Source of the DNA: CBHWET01 sp966112985
GTDB lineage: Bacteria; Verrucomicrobiota; Verrucomicrobiia; Limisphaerales; JACDHS01
NCBI GenBank assembly: GCA_966112985.1
Contig: CBHWET010000085.1
Location: 1-15,033, forward strand
Length of the DNA: 15,033 nucleotides
Direction of reading: 5' to 3'
The first letter of the stretch is position 1. Each line of letters begins with the position of its first letter. The notes below the pieces were generated by a model. The model was given only the letters and a program-made list of their open reading frames with translations. It searched no databases and was not told where the DNA came from. Position numbers and translations under genes: made by a program. Below, one piece after another: positions 1 through 11,140 of this stretch.

Positions 1-492
1 AATCCGACAATGGAACTTTTATCCGAAAAAGCTGCCGGGATTTTCAGGAAAAAGTCCCAAGATCGGAAAGAGCTGACAGGAAAAGTCGGAAAAAGTTCCA
101 GCGTCGGGAAATCCCGGCAGCTTTTTTCGACTACGGGACTTTTTTCGGGAAATGCGGGCACACATTTTCCGGTTTTGGAACTTTTGTCGGCAAAAGCTGA
201 CAGGATTTCCCGGAAAAAGTAAAATTACCGGAAAAAGCTGTCCGTAAAATCGGTCAAAAGTTCAAAAACCGAAAAAATCTGCGCGCAAAATCGGACCAAA
301 GTCCCGTGATCGACTTTTCCCGAGCGTCAAACCCATCCCGGAAACATTTACCTATATTTATGGTCCGTAAAGTCGGCCAAAAGTTCGATGGCCCAACTTT
401 CCCATCCGCAATCTCCGTTCAAAGTGCTTTTTCTCGAAATTCCGGGCCGAACCTTCGGACGAAAGTCCGCACACCGGTGTGAAGGTGCGACG
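1..492. repeat. Degenerate 41-bp tandem array (about 12 units, runs off the left edge)
   Basis: No gene is supported here. Written in rows of 41, the sequence lines up. The core AAAGT ends at 55, 96, 220, 261, 302, 384, 425 and 466, so every interval is a multiple of 41, apart from one extra base between 96 and 220. In units 1, 4 and 5 the same phase instead carries the opposite-strand form ACTTTT (starting at 15, 138 and 180). A second site, an A-tract followed by AGCT, recurs at 30, 71, 195 and 236. The first site is palindromic in several units: GGAA..TTCC centred at 93.5, GGAC..GTCC at 298.5 and CGGAC-GAAA-GTCCG at 462.5, all on the same 41-bp grid. Sequence identity between units is low and falls after about 330, although the AAAGT phase holds to 466. 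The array probably begins left of the window. Function unknown. Confidence 0.8.
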
Positions 493-550
493 TTGCAGCC
501 GCAAGTTACCGCTTATACACGTTTGCGAATGACTAAAGGTTTTGCATAAG

Positions 551-582
551 GGCGACACTTGACCTTCATTCCAACGGTCGCC
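551..582. promoter_or_regulatory. Inverted repeat bracketing the surA -35 region
   Basis: GGCGAC at 551-556 is mirrored by GTCGCC at 577-582, with 20 nt between. The pair encloses the proposed -35 box of the downstream gene, as an operator might. It could also be chance in GC-rich DNA; no matching regulator is visible. Confidence 0.3.
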
Positions 583-588
583 TAGAAT
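559..588 (+). promoter_or_regulatory. Likely sigma70-type promoter for the surA-pdxA-lpt cluster
   Basis: TTGACC (559-564) and TAGAAT (583-588) each differ from the sigma70 consensus by one base and are separated by 18 bp. Transcription would start near 595, only about 5 nt before the ATG at 600. No Shine-Dalgarno sequence precedes that ATG, so the transcript may be effectively leaderless. This is inferred from sequence alone. Confidence 0.45.
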
Positions 589-599
589 CCGCGCCGTTC

Positions 600-1562
600 A
601 TGAGAACACTTTATCTGCTTTTGCTGACCGGGATCCTGGCCAGCTTTCAATTCACCAGCCGCGCCGCTGATCTGCTCAACGGTATTTACGTGGTCGTGAA
701 TGATGCCGTGATCACCTACAACGAGGTCGAAGAATCGATCGCGCCCGTGCTCGATATCTTGAACAGCCAATATCGCAGCCAGCCCGATGTGCTTGAACAA
801 AAAAAGCAACAGACGCGAGCGGAGAAGATCGAAGAACTCGTGCAACGTGAATTAGTGCTGAGCGAATTTAAAAAGGCGGGGTATCAATTGCCCGAAAGTT
901 ACGTGGACGAATCGATCAACCGTATGATTCGCGAACGTTACGGTGATCGCGCGAAGCTGATGCGCACGTTGCAAGCCCAAGGCATTACCTTTGAAGACTT
1001 CAGAAAACGGGAGCGCGAACGCATTATCTTTGGCGCACTGCTGGAACAACATATCTCGCAGGACAAAATCCTGATTTCGCCGCATAAGGTGGAAACTTAT
1101 TACAACGCGCACAAAGATCAGTTTAAAAGCGACGATGAAATTCACCTGCGCATGATCGTTCTGAACAAAAATGCCGAAAACGCTGCGTCGATGAAGAAAC
1201 TGGCGGATGAAATCGCAGCGAAGCTCGATGACGGCACACCTTTCACTGAGATGGCTGCGATTTATTCCGAAGGCGCTTACCGCGAAAAAGGTGGAGACCG
1301 CGGCTGGGTCGACCGATCGTTCCTTAAGAAAGAACTCAGTGACGTCGCGTTCTCACTCGCCCCGGGACAACACAGCGGCGCCATTGATCTGCCGGAAGCG
1401 TGTTACGTTCTTTTCGTGGAGGACAAACGCACGGCCCGCATTAAGCCGCTCACGGAAGCACGCCCTGAAATTGAAAATATTTTGAAAGCTGAAGAGGGCA
1501 AACGGTTGAAAGATCGTTGGATCGCTCGACTTAAGGCGAAATCGTTCGTCCGTTATTATTGA
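600..1562 (+). CDS. SurA-like periplasmic chaperone / parvulin peptidyl-prolyl isomerase
   Basis: A 320-residue exported protein expected to hold unfolded outer-membrane proteins in the periplasm and isomerise X-Pro bonds. Residues 1-22 form a signal peptide (MR, then a leucine-rich core, then TSRA-AD). Residues about 24-165 resemble the SurA N-terminal chaperone domain: the DLLNGIYVVVNDAVITYNEV start, charged helices, and an RERERIIFGALLEQ helix. Residues about 180-275 form one parvulin (PpiC) domain with the family pattern YSEG..REKGGDRGWVDR and FSLAPGQHSG. E. coli SurA is longer and has two parvulin domains, so this is a one-domain version. The next gene is pdxA, 32 bp downstream, the same neighbour order as in Proteobacteria, which supports the SurA assignment over a generic PpiC protein. 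The ATG gives an intact signal peptide. Confidence 0.85.
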   Translation: MRTLYLLLLTGILASFQFTSRAADLLNGIYVVVNDAVITYNEVEESIAPVLDILNSQYRSQPDVLEQKKQQTRAEKIEELVQRELVLSEFKKAGYQLPESYVDESINRMIRERYGDRAKLMRTLQAQGITFEDFRKRERERIIFGALLEQHISQDKILISPHKVETYYNAHKDQFKSDDEIHLRMIVLNKNAENAASMKKLADEIAAKLDDGTPFTEMAAIYSEGAYREKGGDRGWVDRSFLKKELSDVAFSLAPGQHSGAIDLPEACYVLFVEDKRTARIKPLTEARPEIENILKAEEGKRLKDRWIARLKAKSFVRYY

Positions 1563-1594
1563 TTCGAGCGGGTTTCGGAATTGGGGTTGAAAGT

Positions 1595-2587
1595 ATGCCT
1601 GCGTGGATTGCCATTTCCGTCGGTGACCTCACTGGTGTCGGACCGGAAGTCACCTTGAAAACGCTCGCCGCTGAAGCCAACGGCGACGACACCCGATATT
1701 TTATCCTCGGCGATTTTGACCTTCTTCTCGAAGCGAACAAGAAATTCGGAACCAACCTGCCGCTCAAACGTTTTGTCAGTAAAAAGGAAGAGGGCAGATA
1801 TTTCGTTTATAGCACCTTCACCGAAAAGGTTCCGGCCGGTCTGACGGGCGGTTCGCCACTTGCGGCTCGAGCCGCCGTGGCATGGTTGCGTGATGGGGCG
1901 ACACTTTGTTTATCCCAAGAAGCTCACGCCTTTGTGACGGCCCCGGTTAACAAAGAGGCGATTATTCGCTCAGGGCAACCATTTGTCGGTCAGACTGAAT
2001 TTCTTTCCGAACTTTCAGGAACCAAACAGACGGCGATGATGCTCCTCGGTGCCGATGACCGTGGACGCTGGCTCCGTGTTGCCCTGGCGACGACCCATGT
2101 TCCATTGAAACTTGTCGCAGACAAAGTAACGGGCGAAAAAATCGAACTCGCTATCGAACTCGCAGCGAAAGCTTGCCGTGACCTCGGGCTTCCGCGTCAA
2201 CGTGTTGCCGTTTGTGGATTAAATCCGCACGCCGGCGAAGGTGGCGAAATGGGCACCGAAGAAATTACCACCGTCACTCCAGCTGTGAACGCGGCCAAAC
2301 AACGTGGCATCGACGTGCATGGCCCCTTCGCTGCGGACACATTGTTTTATTACGTCTACCGCGGTGATTACGACGCCGTCGTGGCGATGTATCACGATCA
2401 GGGTCTCGTGCCATTGAAAATGATCGGCTTCGAAAGCGGCATCAACTGGACCCTTGGCCTTCCATTTATCCGCACCTCCCCCGATCATGGCACTGCGTAT
2501 GATATCGCTGGTAAAGGCGTCGCGAATCCATCCTCGATGCGAGCGGCTCTGCGACTCGCGAAGCAGCTGGCACGTGGACGTGGTTAG
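1595..2587 (+). CDS. pdxA: 4-hydroxythreonine-4-phosphate dehydrogenase
   Basis: PdxA oxidises 4-phosphohydroxy-L-threonine with NAD(P)+ in the DXP-dependent route to pyridoxal 5'-phosphate; the product is then condensed by PdxJ. Reading from the ATG at 1595 gives 330 residues, the family's usual size, opening with AISVGDLTGVGPEV. The three metal-binding histidines are in their expected settings: ATTHVPL (His168), LNPHAGEGGEMG (His202) and AMYHDQGLVPLK (His257). VTAPVNKEAI and SPDHGTAYDIAGKG are also typical. An in-frame TTG at 1559 would add 12 residues and overlap the surA stop. I prefer 1595 because the family's conserved sequence starts there and a GGGG stretch precedes it. The gene is probably cotranscribed with surA. 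All catalytic features are intact. Confidence 0.95.
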   Translation: MPAWIAISVGDLTGVGPEVTLKTLAAEANGDDTRYFILGDFDLLLEANKKFGTNLPLKRFVSKKEEGRYFVYSTFTEKVPAGLTGGSPLAARAAVAWLRDGATLCLSQEAHAFVTAPVNKEAIIRSGQPFVGQTEFLSELSGTKQTAMMLLGADDRGRWLRVALATTHVPLKLVADKVTGEKIELAIELAAKACRDLGLPRQRVAVCGLNPHAGEGGEMGTEEITTVTPAVNAAKQRGIDVHGPFAADTLFYYVYRGDYDAVVAMYHDQGLVPLKMIGFESGINWTLGLPFIRTSPDHGTAYDIAGKGVANPSSMRAALRLAKQLARGRG

Positions 2588-2632
2588 CCGTTCTCTTGCA
2601 ATGGATCAACCGCCTCGTTAGTCTCCCGCGCA

Positions 2633-3729
2633 ATGCGTCTGCTCGACCGCTACCTGTTTCGCGAATTACTCATTCCATTCGCCTATTGTCTGAGCGGATT
2701 CTTGTTGTTCTGGATTTCCTTCAATCTTTTCCAACAGCTCGGCACGTTTCAGGATCGGCATCTTAAAGGCAAAGAAGTCCTGGAATATTACATCCTCACC
2801 ATACCCGAGATGCTGGCAATGGTGCTGCCGATCGCCCTGTTACTCGCGTTGCTTTACACGCTGACCAACCTGGCGCGACACCACGAACTTACCGCGATGC
2901 GCGCTGCCGGCATCAGCTTGTGGCGTCTTGCTATTCCGTACCTGTTCGTTGGAATCGTTTGCAGTATCGCCCTCTATTTCATCAATGAAGTGTGGGCGCC
3001 TGCCATGGGCGAACGTGCTGATAACATTCTCAACAAACGGTCGCAACAGAAGGAATGGCAATCCAACTTGTTTTTCCGCAACGAACCAGAGAAACGCTCG
3101 TGGACGATCGCTGCCTACAACCTGAAGACACACGAAATGATACAGCCTAATGTCACGTGGCAGTTGCCCGACGGCGGTCACCGTGAAATTCATGCCGATC
3201 GCGGAATATTCACCAACAATGTCTGGCAGTTTTCCAATGTGCAGGAACTCCACTTTAAATCGGAATCTGATGTGTTCCCGCAACGTATCGTCACGAATGC
3301 GCTAACGCTTTCCTTTTCTGAAACTCCCGAACTGATTCGCAGTGAAACGAAGATCAACAGTTTGAACGCCGCAAAAGCCGCGAGACATCTGCAAATTCCG
3401 ATTCAGGACATTTTTAATTACCTGCGGCTCCACCCTACCCTTTCAGCGTCGCAGTCGGCGAAAATCCACACGCAACTCTACGGACGCCTCGCGACTCCCT
3501 GGACCTGTTTAGTCGTGGTGGTGATTGCTCTGCCGTTTGGAGCACCTTCGGGAAGACGCAATGTTTTCGTTGGCGTCGCAGCGAGTATTTTTATTTGTTT
3601 CGCCTATTTCGTCGTGCAGCAACTGGGATTGAGCTTGGGGACGGGAGGGAAAGTGCCTCCAATCATCGCGGCATGGCTGCCAAATTTTTTCTTTGGCATC
3701 ACAGGAATCGTCCTGACCACGCGCGTTCG

Positions 3730-3733
<4 letters not shown>
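2633..3733 (+). CDS. LptF/LptG-family lipopolysaccharide export permease
   Basis: A 366-residue inner-membrane protein of the YjgP/YjgQ family. LptF and LptG form the membrane core of the LptB2FG transporter, which extracts lipopolysaccharide and passes it to LptC. Predicted helices lie at about 12-34, 55-79 and 99-119, then at 286-303, 309-330 and 343-362. The region between, about 125-270, would be the periplasmic beta-jellyroll domain. The opening LLDRYLFRELLIPF, the ELTAMRAAGIS coupling segment and the NEVWAPAMGE motif are characteristic. I cannot decide between LptF and LptG, since features of each are present and no second paralogue lies nearby. The gene starts 45 bp after pdxA without a clear Shine-Dalgarno sequence. 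Its stop overlaps that of convergent metH. Confidence 0.9.
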
Positions 3734-7635
<3,902 letters not shown>

Positions 7636-7665
7636 CCGGAGAAGTTGCCAATATTAAAATCAACT

Positions 7666-7683
7666 TATCCTGATATGAGGATA
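7666..7683. promoter_or_regulatory. 18-bp palindrome in the metH leader, resembling an ArsR/SahR-type operator
   Basis: TATCCTGATATGAGGATA has 6-bp arms TATCCT/AGGATA. On the metH strand it reads TATC-3-ATAT-3-GATA, a spacing I recall for ArsR-family operators such as SahR, which controls methionine-cycle genes. It lies 31 bp upstream of the metH GTG, where a repressor would block transcription. No regulator gene is in the window and the SahR comparison is from memory. Confidence 0.4.
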
Positions 7684-7759
7684 TGTTCTTAGGTTCCAAA
7701 CCGTTCGGCGCCTCTCTTTTCTTTTGTTTTCCGCAGCGTAAATTACGGCCGAGGCTCGG

Positions 7760-8986
7760 GTGACGACTTTTCATGACATTCAGGCGGCGCGCAATCGGGT
7801 GAAAACCTCAATCGTCGTCTCACCCTGCCCCCTTTCGATCCCGCTCTCGGAAATCACGGGAATGCGGATTTATTGCAAGTTGGAATACCTGCAGCGGACC
7901 GGCAGTTTCAAAGAACGCGGCGCGTCGAACGCTCTCCAGCTTCTTTCTCCGGAACAGAAGAAAAAAGGAGTGATTGCGGCATCGGCGGGCAATCATGCCC
8001 TGGGGTTGGCGTATCATGGCAAGTTGCAGGGTATTCCCATTGTTGTGGTAATGCCGACGACCGCTCCCCTTACCAAAGTAAGCAATTGCCAACGCCTTGG
8101 AGCGGAGGTGCTGATGAGCGGGAACAATCTGGATGAAGCACGCCAGCATGCGGACAAAGTGTGCGCCGAACGAGGGCTGACTTATATCAACGGTTACGAT
8201 GATCCGGCTATCATCGCTGGCCAGGGCACCATTGGGTTGGAAATCATTGAACAGGTGGCTGATGTGGATGCTGTCATTATCCCGATCGGCGGCGGTGGCC
8301 TTGTGGCCGGGATGGCCCTTGCACTCAAGACGCTGAAACCGAACATTCGGATCATTGGTGTCGAGCCGAAGAATTGCCCCAGTTACAGCGCGGCTCTTCA
8401 AGCCGGAACTCCCGTTCGAGTCGAGAGCCGGCCGACGCTCGCCGACGGTCTTGCCGTTCCAAAGATGGGTGACAACGCTTTGGCAATCGCCCGCAAATAT
8501 GTCGATGAAATAGTAGCGGTGGATGAGCACCAGATCGCTCTGGCCATTCTTCGTTTACTGGAACTCGAGAAATCGGTCGTTGAAGGCGCCGGTGCGACCG
8601 CGCTGGCCGCCTGCCTGTCCCATCCGTTTCCAGATTTGAAGGACAAAACCGTCGTCCTCCCACTGACCGGTGGCAATATCGACACCAATATTCTTGGACG
8701 CGTCCTGGAACGGGGATTGGCTTCGGATGGTCGCCTTTGCCGTTTCAGTGCGGTGATCAGCGATCGTCCGGGCGGTTTAGCACGTTTCGCCGGCATTGTG
8801 GCCGAAGAAGGCGCTTGCGTGATGGATGTGGTTCACGATCGAGCCTTCGCCGGTGACAACATCAACCTGGTGACAATCCATTGCGTGGTGGAGACCAAAA
8901 ATGCAGCACATATTGATGCCTTGAAGAAGCGCTTCGAACGCGAGGGGTTTGAGGCAACGTTTCCCGACGAATCCGTACAAAAATAA
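7760..8986 (+). CDS. Threonine ammonia-lyase (threonine dehydratase) with C-terminal ACT domain
   Basis: A PLP-dependent fold-type II enzyme that deaminates L-threonine to 2-oxobutyrate and ammonia, the first step towards isoleucine, or a catabolic reaction. It is 408 residues. GSFKERGA places the PLP lysine at Lys51, SAGNHA (75-80) contacts the substrate, the tetraglycine loop (GGGG, 177-180) holds the cofactor phosphate, and LTGGNID (302-308) closes the core. Residues about 326-400 form a single ACT domain (FSAVISDRPGGLARF), the usual amino-acid sensing module. This is the short, one-ACT type, unlike E. coli IlvA with its longer double regulatory domain. The GTG start is required because the nearby ATG at 7773 is out of frame; GAGG at 7751-7754 may serve as ribosome site. 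It is divergent from metH. Biosynthetic and catabolic roles cannot be separated here, so I give no symbol. Confidence 0.93.
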   Translation: MTTFHDIQAARNRVKTSIVVSPCPLSIPLSEITGMRIYCKLEYLQRTGSFKERGASNALQLLSPEQKKKGVIAASAGNHALGLAYHGKLQGIPIVVVMPTTAPLTKVSNCQRLGAEVLMSGNNLDEARQHADKVCAERGLTYINGYDDPAIIAGQGTIGLEIIEQVADVDAVIIPIGGGGLVAGMALALKTLKPNIRIIGVEPKNCPSYSAALQAGTPVRVESRPTLADGLAVPKMGDNALAIARKYVDEIVAVDEHQIALAILRLLELEKSVVEGAGATALAACLSHPFPDLKDKTVVLPLTGGNIDTNILGRVLERGLASDGRLCRFSAVISDRPGGLARFAGIVAEEGACVMDVVHDRAFAGDNINLVTIHCVVETKNAAHIDALKKRFEREGFEATFPDESVQK

Positions 8987-9350
8987 ACCGGGCGACCTTG
9001 CGGTCGCCCGGCCCCAAACACCAAACTATTCCTTCGTTTCCGCCTTTGGTATGACGCTCGGCGGAAGGAGCTGCGTCAACTCAGGAAAACCCAAAAACCT
9101 GAACCAACGCCCACATAAACAACCAACAATAGATTCGACGGAAAGTTGCGGAAAATGTTCAAAGTTTTTTTAATTGAATCACCTGAGCTGTCGGATTTTT
9201 AACAAAGCTGCTGTTTAAAGGCGCCGTTTCCGCCGCGGGAAGCGGATTGACTCGAACATGGGAGGATGGGGTGGTCAAAAATAGCCATTTTTCGCCTCAT
9301 CTCGTGAAAAAGATATGAAGTCGTTGATAATGAGGGACATATATCGAAAA
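8987..9350. other. Gene-free stretch between the hairpin and the 41-bp array
   Basis: Apart from the hairpin at its start I find no supportable gene, RNA or repeat here. Reading frames are short and start without ribosome sites. The stretch from about 9130 to 9200 is A/T-rich, with fragments (GGAAAGTTG, TTCAAAGTTTT) that vaguely recall units of the left array, but no 41-bp phase could be shown. Confidence 0.5.
8988..9011. terminator. Perfect 10-bp GC-rich hairpin just after threonine ammonia-lyase
   Basis: CCGGGCGACC, loop TTGC, then GGTCGCCCGG, beginning one base after the stop codon. On the plus strand it is followed by CCCCAAAC rather than a T-run, so it is not a standard intrinsic terminator for the upstream gene. 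On the minus strand it is followed by TTTATTTTTG, which looks like a terminator tail. It may work in both directions, protect the 3' end, or be a dispersed palindrome. Confidence 0.6.
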
Positions 9351-9596
9351 CGGACGCAATTTTGGTAACCAAAAAAAAGTTTGGCACGTGTCGGAACGAA
9401 TTTTGGTAACCAAAAAAGACTTTGGCACGTGTCGGACAAAGTTTTGGTTATCAAAAAAGAGTTTGGCAGCTGCCAAACCAAATTCTGGTAACCAAAATAA
9501 ACTTTGGCAGCTGTCGGAACGAATTTTGGTAATCAAAAAACAGTTTGGCACGTAACAAACTTTATTTTGGTTACCAAAAAACGGTTCGGACCGACA
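9351..9596. repeat. Six-unit 41-bp tandem array with two alternating palindromes per unit
   Basis: Units start at 9351, 9392, 9433, 9474, 9515 and 9556 with no length variation. Each holds a GGTNACC-type palindrome (TTTTGGTAACCAAAA in units 1 and 2) and, exactly 20.5 bp on, a second one built on CACGTG or CAGCTG. The second is TTTGGCAGCTGCCAAA, a perfect 16-bp palindrome, between units 3 and 4. Sample centres are 9367, 9387.5, 9449, 9469.5 and 9490. Unit 6 is the most diverged in its second site. There are no unique spacers, so it is not CRISPR. The array lies between threonine ammonia-lyase and the beta-CASP nuclease, ending 155 bp before the latter's start. Function unknown. Confidence 0.92.
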
Positions 9597-9751
9597 CAAA
9601 TTGACTGTCGCGATAAGGAATTCGACCAAAACAGCCTAAGTACCCGTGGCGAAGCCAATGTCCTCAACAACGATGACTTCAAAATCCGGCAATTTCCCTC
9701 CAGAACTTTGCGCTTCCTTGCAGCACCTTAAGTTGCTTGAGTTAAAGGTTC
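9597..9751. other. Upstream region of the beta-CASP nuclease gene
   Basis: No gene is seen. AAAGG at 9744-9748 is a plausible ribosome site three bases before the ATG at 9752. I could not settle on a promoter; several weak -35/-10 pairings are possible in 9700-9745. Confidence 0.4.
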
Positions 9752-11125
9752 ATGCGGATCGTTAATTTAAACCCGGCTACCGACATCGGGGCCAGTTCAT
9801 GGTTTGTCGACATCGATGGAAGCAAAATTCTGCTCGATGCCGGCACACATCCCAAGCGCGAAGGTCGCGCGAGCCTTCCGCTTTATTCTCAAATTCAGCG
9901 GGAAGATGTCGAAGCCATCGTCATTACCCATTGTCACCATGATCACGTGGGTTCCCTTCCGGTGGCGATGCGTCATTTTCCCAAAGCTCATGTCCTGATG
10001 AGCGAGTTGAGCTACTTCATCATTGAACGGGTGCTGCACAATTCCGTGAATGTCATGACCCGCCAGCGGGACGAACTCGGGATTCAGGAGTATCCGCTCT
10101 ATTCGCACGATGAAGTGGATGACATCGCTTCCGTGTTCCAGGCTTTCAAATACAACCGCGAAGTGGATTGGGGCTCGCACATGAAAAGCCGCGCCGGCTT
10201 TTTATCTCCGACACTTGAATTTTATGATGCCGGACACGCCCTGGGCTCAGCTGGCGTGATGTTACGCACCGACAAGCAATCACTCTTCTACACCGGGGAC
10301 GTTTGTTTCCATGATCAGACCATTTTGCGCAGCGCGCGTTTTGAAGATGTCAAAGCCGACGTCTTAATTATGGAAACGACTCGCGGCAATCGCGAACTGC
10401 CGCCTGGCTTCACGCGCGAAGGTGAGATTCAACGGCTCGGCGAAGCAATCCAACGTGTATTGGCTCGCAAAGGTTCGGTCCTGATCCCGACGTTTGCATT
10501 GGGACGCACTCAGGAGATTCTTGCCCAACTGGCGTTGATGATGGCCGAAGGAAAACTCGAACATCAGCCGATTTATATTGGCGGTCTAGGTCGCGTCTTC
10601 ACGGAAATTTATGATCTTGAGGCGCACCGGACCTATCGTTCACACCAGAGGCTTCGTTTGACCGAAGCACTGAACCTGGTCGTACTCGAAAGAAACCAAA
10701 GCGAACAGATGCGGCTGAATGGACGCATTTTTGTGGTGACCGCGGGTATGATGAGTGAAAACACGCACGCGCATGAATTGGCGCTGCGAATCATTGGCGA
10801 CGAACGTCACGCGATTTTCTTTGTCGGTTACGCTGATCCCGAAACACCTGGCGGACGGCTGAAGAAAGCCAAACTCGGTGAGACATTTATTTTTAGTCCA
10901 AGCGGCGGCGAAGTGACACGGCGTTGTGAACTCGAGGACTTTGACCTCACCGCTCATGCGAATCGCAACGAATTGCTAGAATTCGTCGGACGAGTTTCGC
11001 CACATACGGTGTTGCTTGGGCACGGAGAGGACGACGCACGACACTGGTTCGAAACGCAGATCAAGGCGCGTTGGCCAAAGATCAAAGTCATACAGCCACA
11101 GCCGGGATTAAGCGTCGAACTTTAA
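9752..11125 (+). CDS. Beta-CASP metallo-beta-lactamase-fold nuclease (RNA-processing type)
   Basis: A 457-residue cytoplasmic protein of the metallo-beta-lactamase superfamily with a beta-CASP insertion, the architecture of CPSF73-like RNA endo/exonucleases. The zinc motif HCHHDHVGS is at residues 60-68, GHALGS (His162) and TGD (Asp183) supply further ligands, and METT (Glu208) occupies the position of motif A. PTFALGRTQE (246-255) is the usual beta-CASP segment. AH at 401-402 and GHGE at 423-426 correspond to the late histidine motifs. There is no KH or other RNA-binding domain, unlike archaeal aCPSF1. DNA-repair beta-CASP enzymes exist, but the motifs here look closer to the CPSF73 group. 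It appears monocistronic, and the next gene converges on it 15 bp away. Confidence 0.88.
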   Translation: MRIVNLNPATDIGASSWFVDIDGSKILLDAGTHPKREGRASLPLYSQIQREDVEAIVITHCHHDHVGSLPVAMRHFPKAHVLMSELSYFIIERVLHNSVNVMTRQRDELGIQEYPLYSHDEVDDIASVFQAFKYNREVDWGSHMKSRAGFLSPTLEFYDAGHALGSAGVMLRTDKQSLFYTGDVCFHDQTILRSARFEDVKADVLIMETTRGNRELPPGFTREGEIQRLGEAIQRVLARKGSVLIPTFALGRTQEILAQLALMMAEGKLEHQPIYIGGLGRVFTEIYDLEAHRTYRSHQRLRLTEALNLVVLERNQSEQMRLNGRIFVVTAGMMSENTHAHELALRIIGDERHAIFFVGYADPETPGGRLKKAKLGETFIFSPSGGEVTRRCELEDFDLTAHANRNELLEFVGRVSPHTVLLGHGEDDARHWFETQIKARWPKIKVIQPQPGLSVEL

Positions 11126-11140
11126 AGTGCGGGCGCTTCG

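Noticed and set aside
10..222. 70-codon plus-strand frame inside the left array
   Set aside because: It lies wholly in the 41-bp repeats, has no ribosome site, resembles no protein and is rich in Lys/Ser/Arg as expected from the repeat composition.
2601..2621. Six-codon mini frame between pdxA and the permease
   Set aside because: It has no ribosome site and nothing suggesting translation-coupled control; such frames arise by chance.
7636..7759. Cobalamin or SAM riboswitch upstream of metH
   Set aside because: Only 124 bp are available and no B12 box or SAM-riboswitch core is recognisable; the palindrome is a better candidate regulator.
9351..9596. CRISPR array
   Set aside because: Units follow one another directly with no unique spacers, and no cas gene is present.
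9297..9629. 110-codon minus-strand frame as a gene
   Set aside because: It is generated by the non-triplet repeat, its peptide repeats only because the DNA does, and no start signal is seen. Kept only as a curiosity in the findings.
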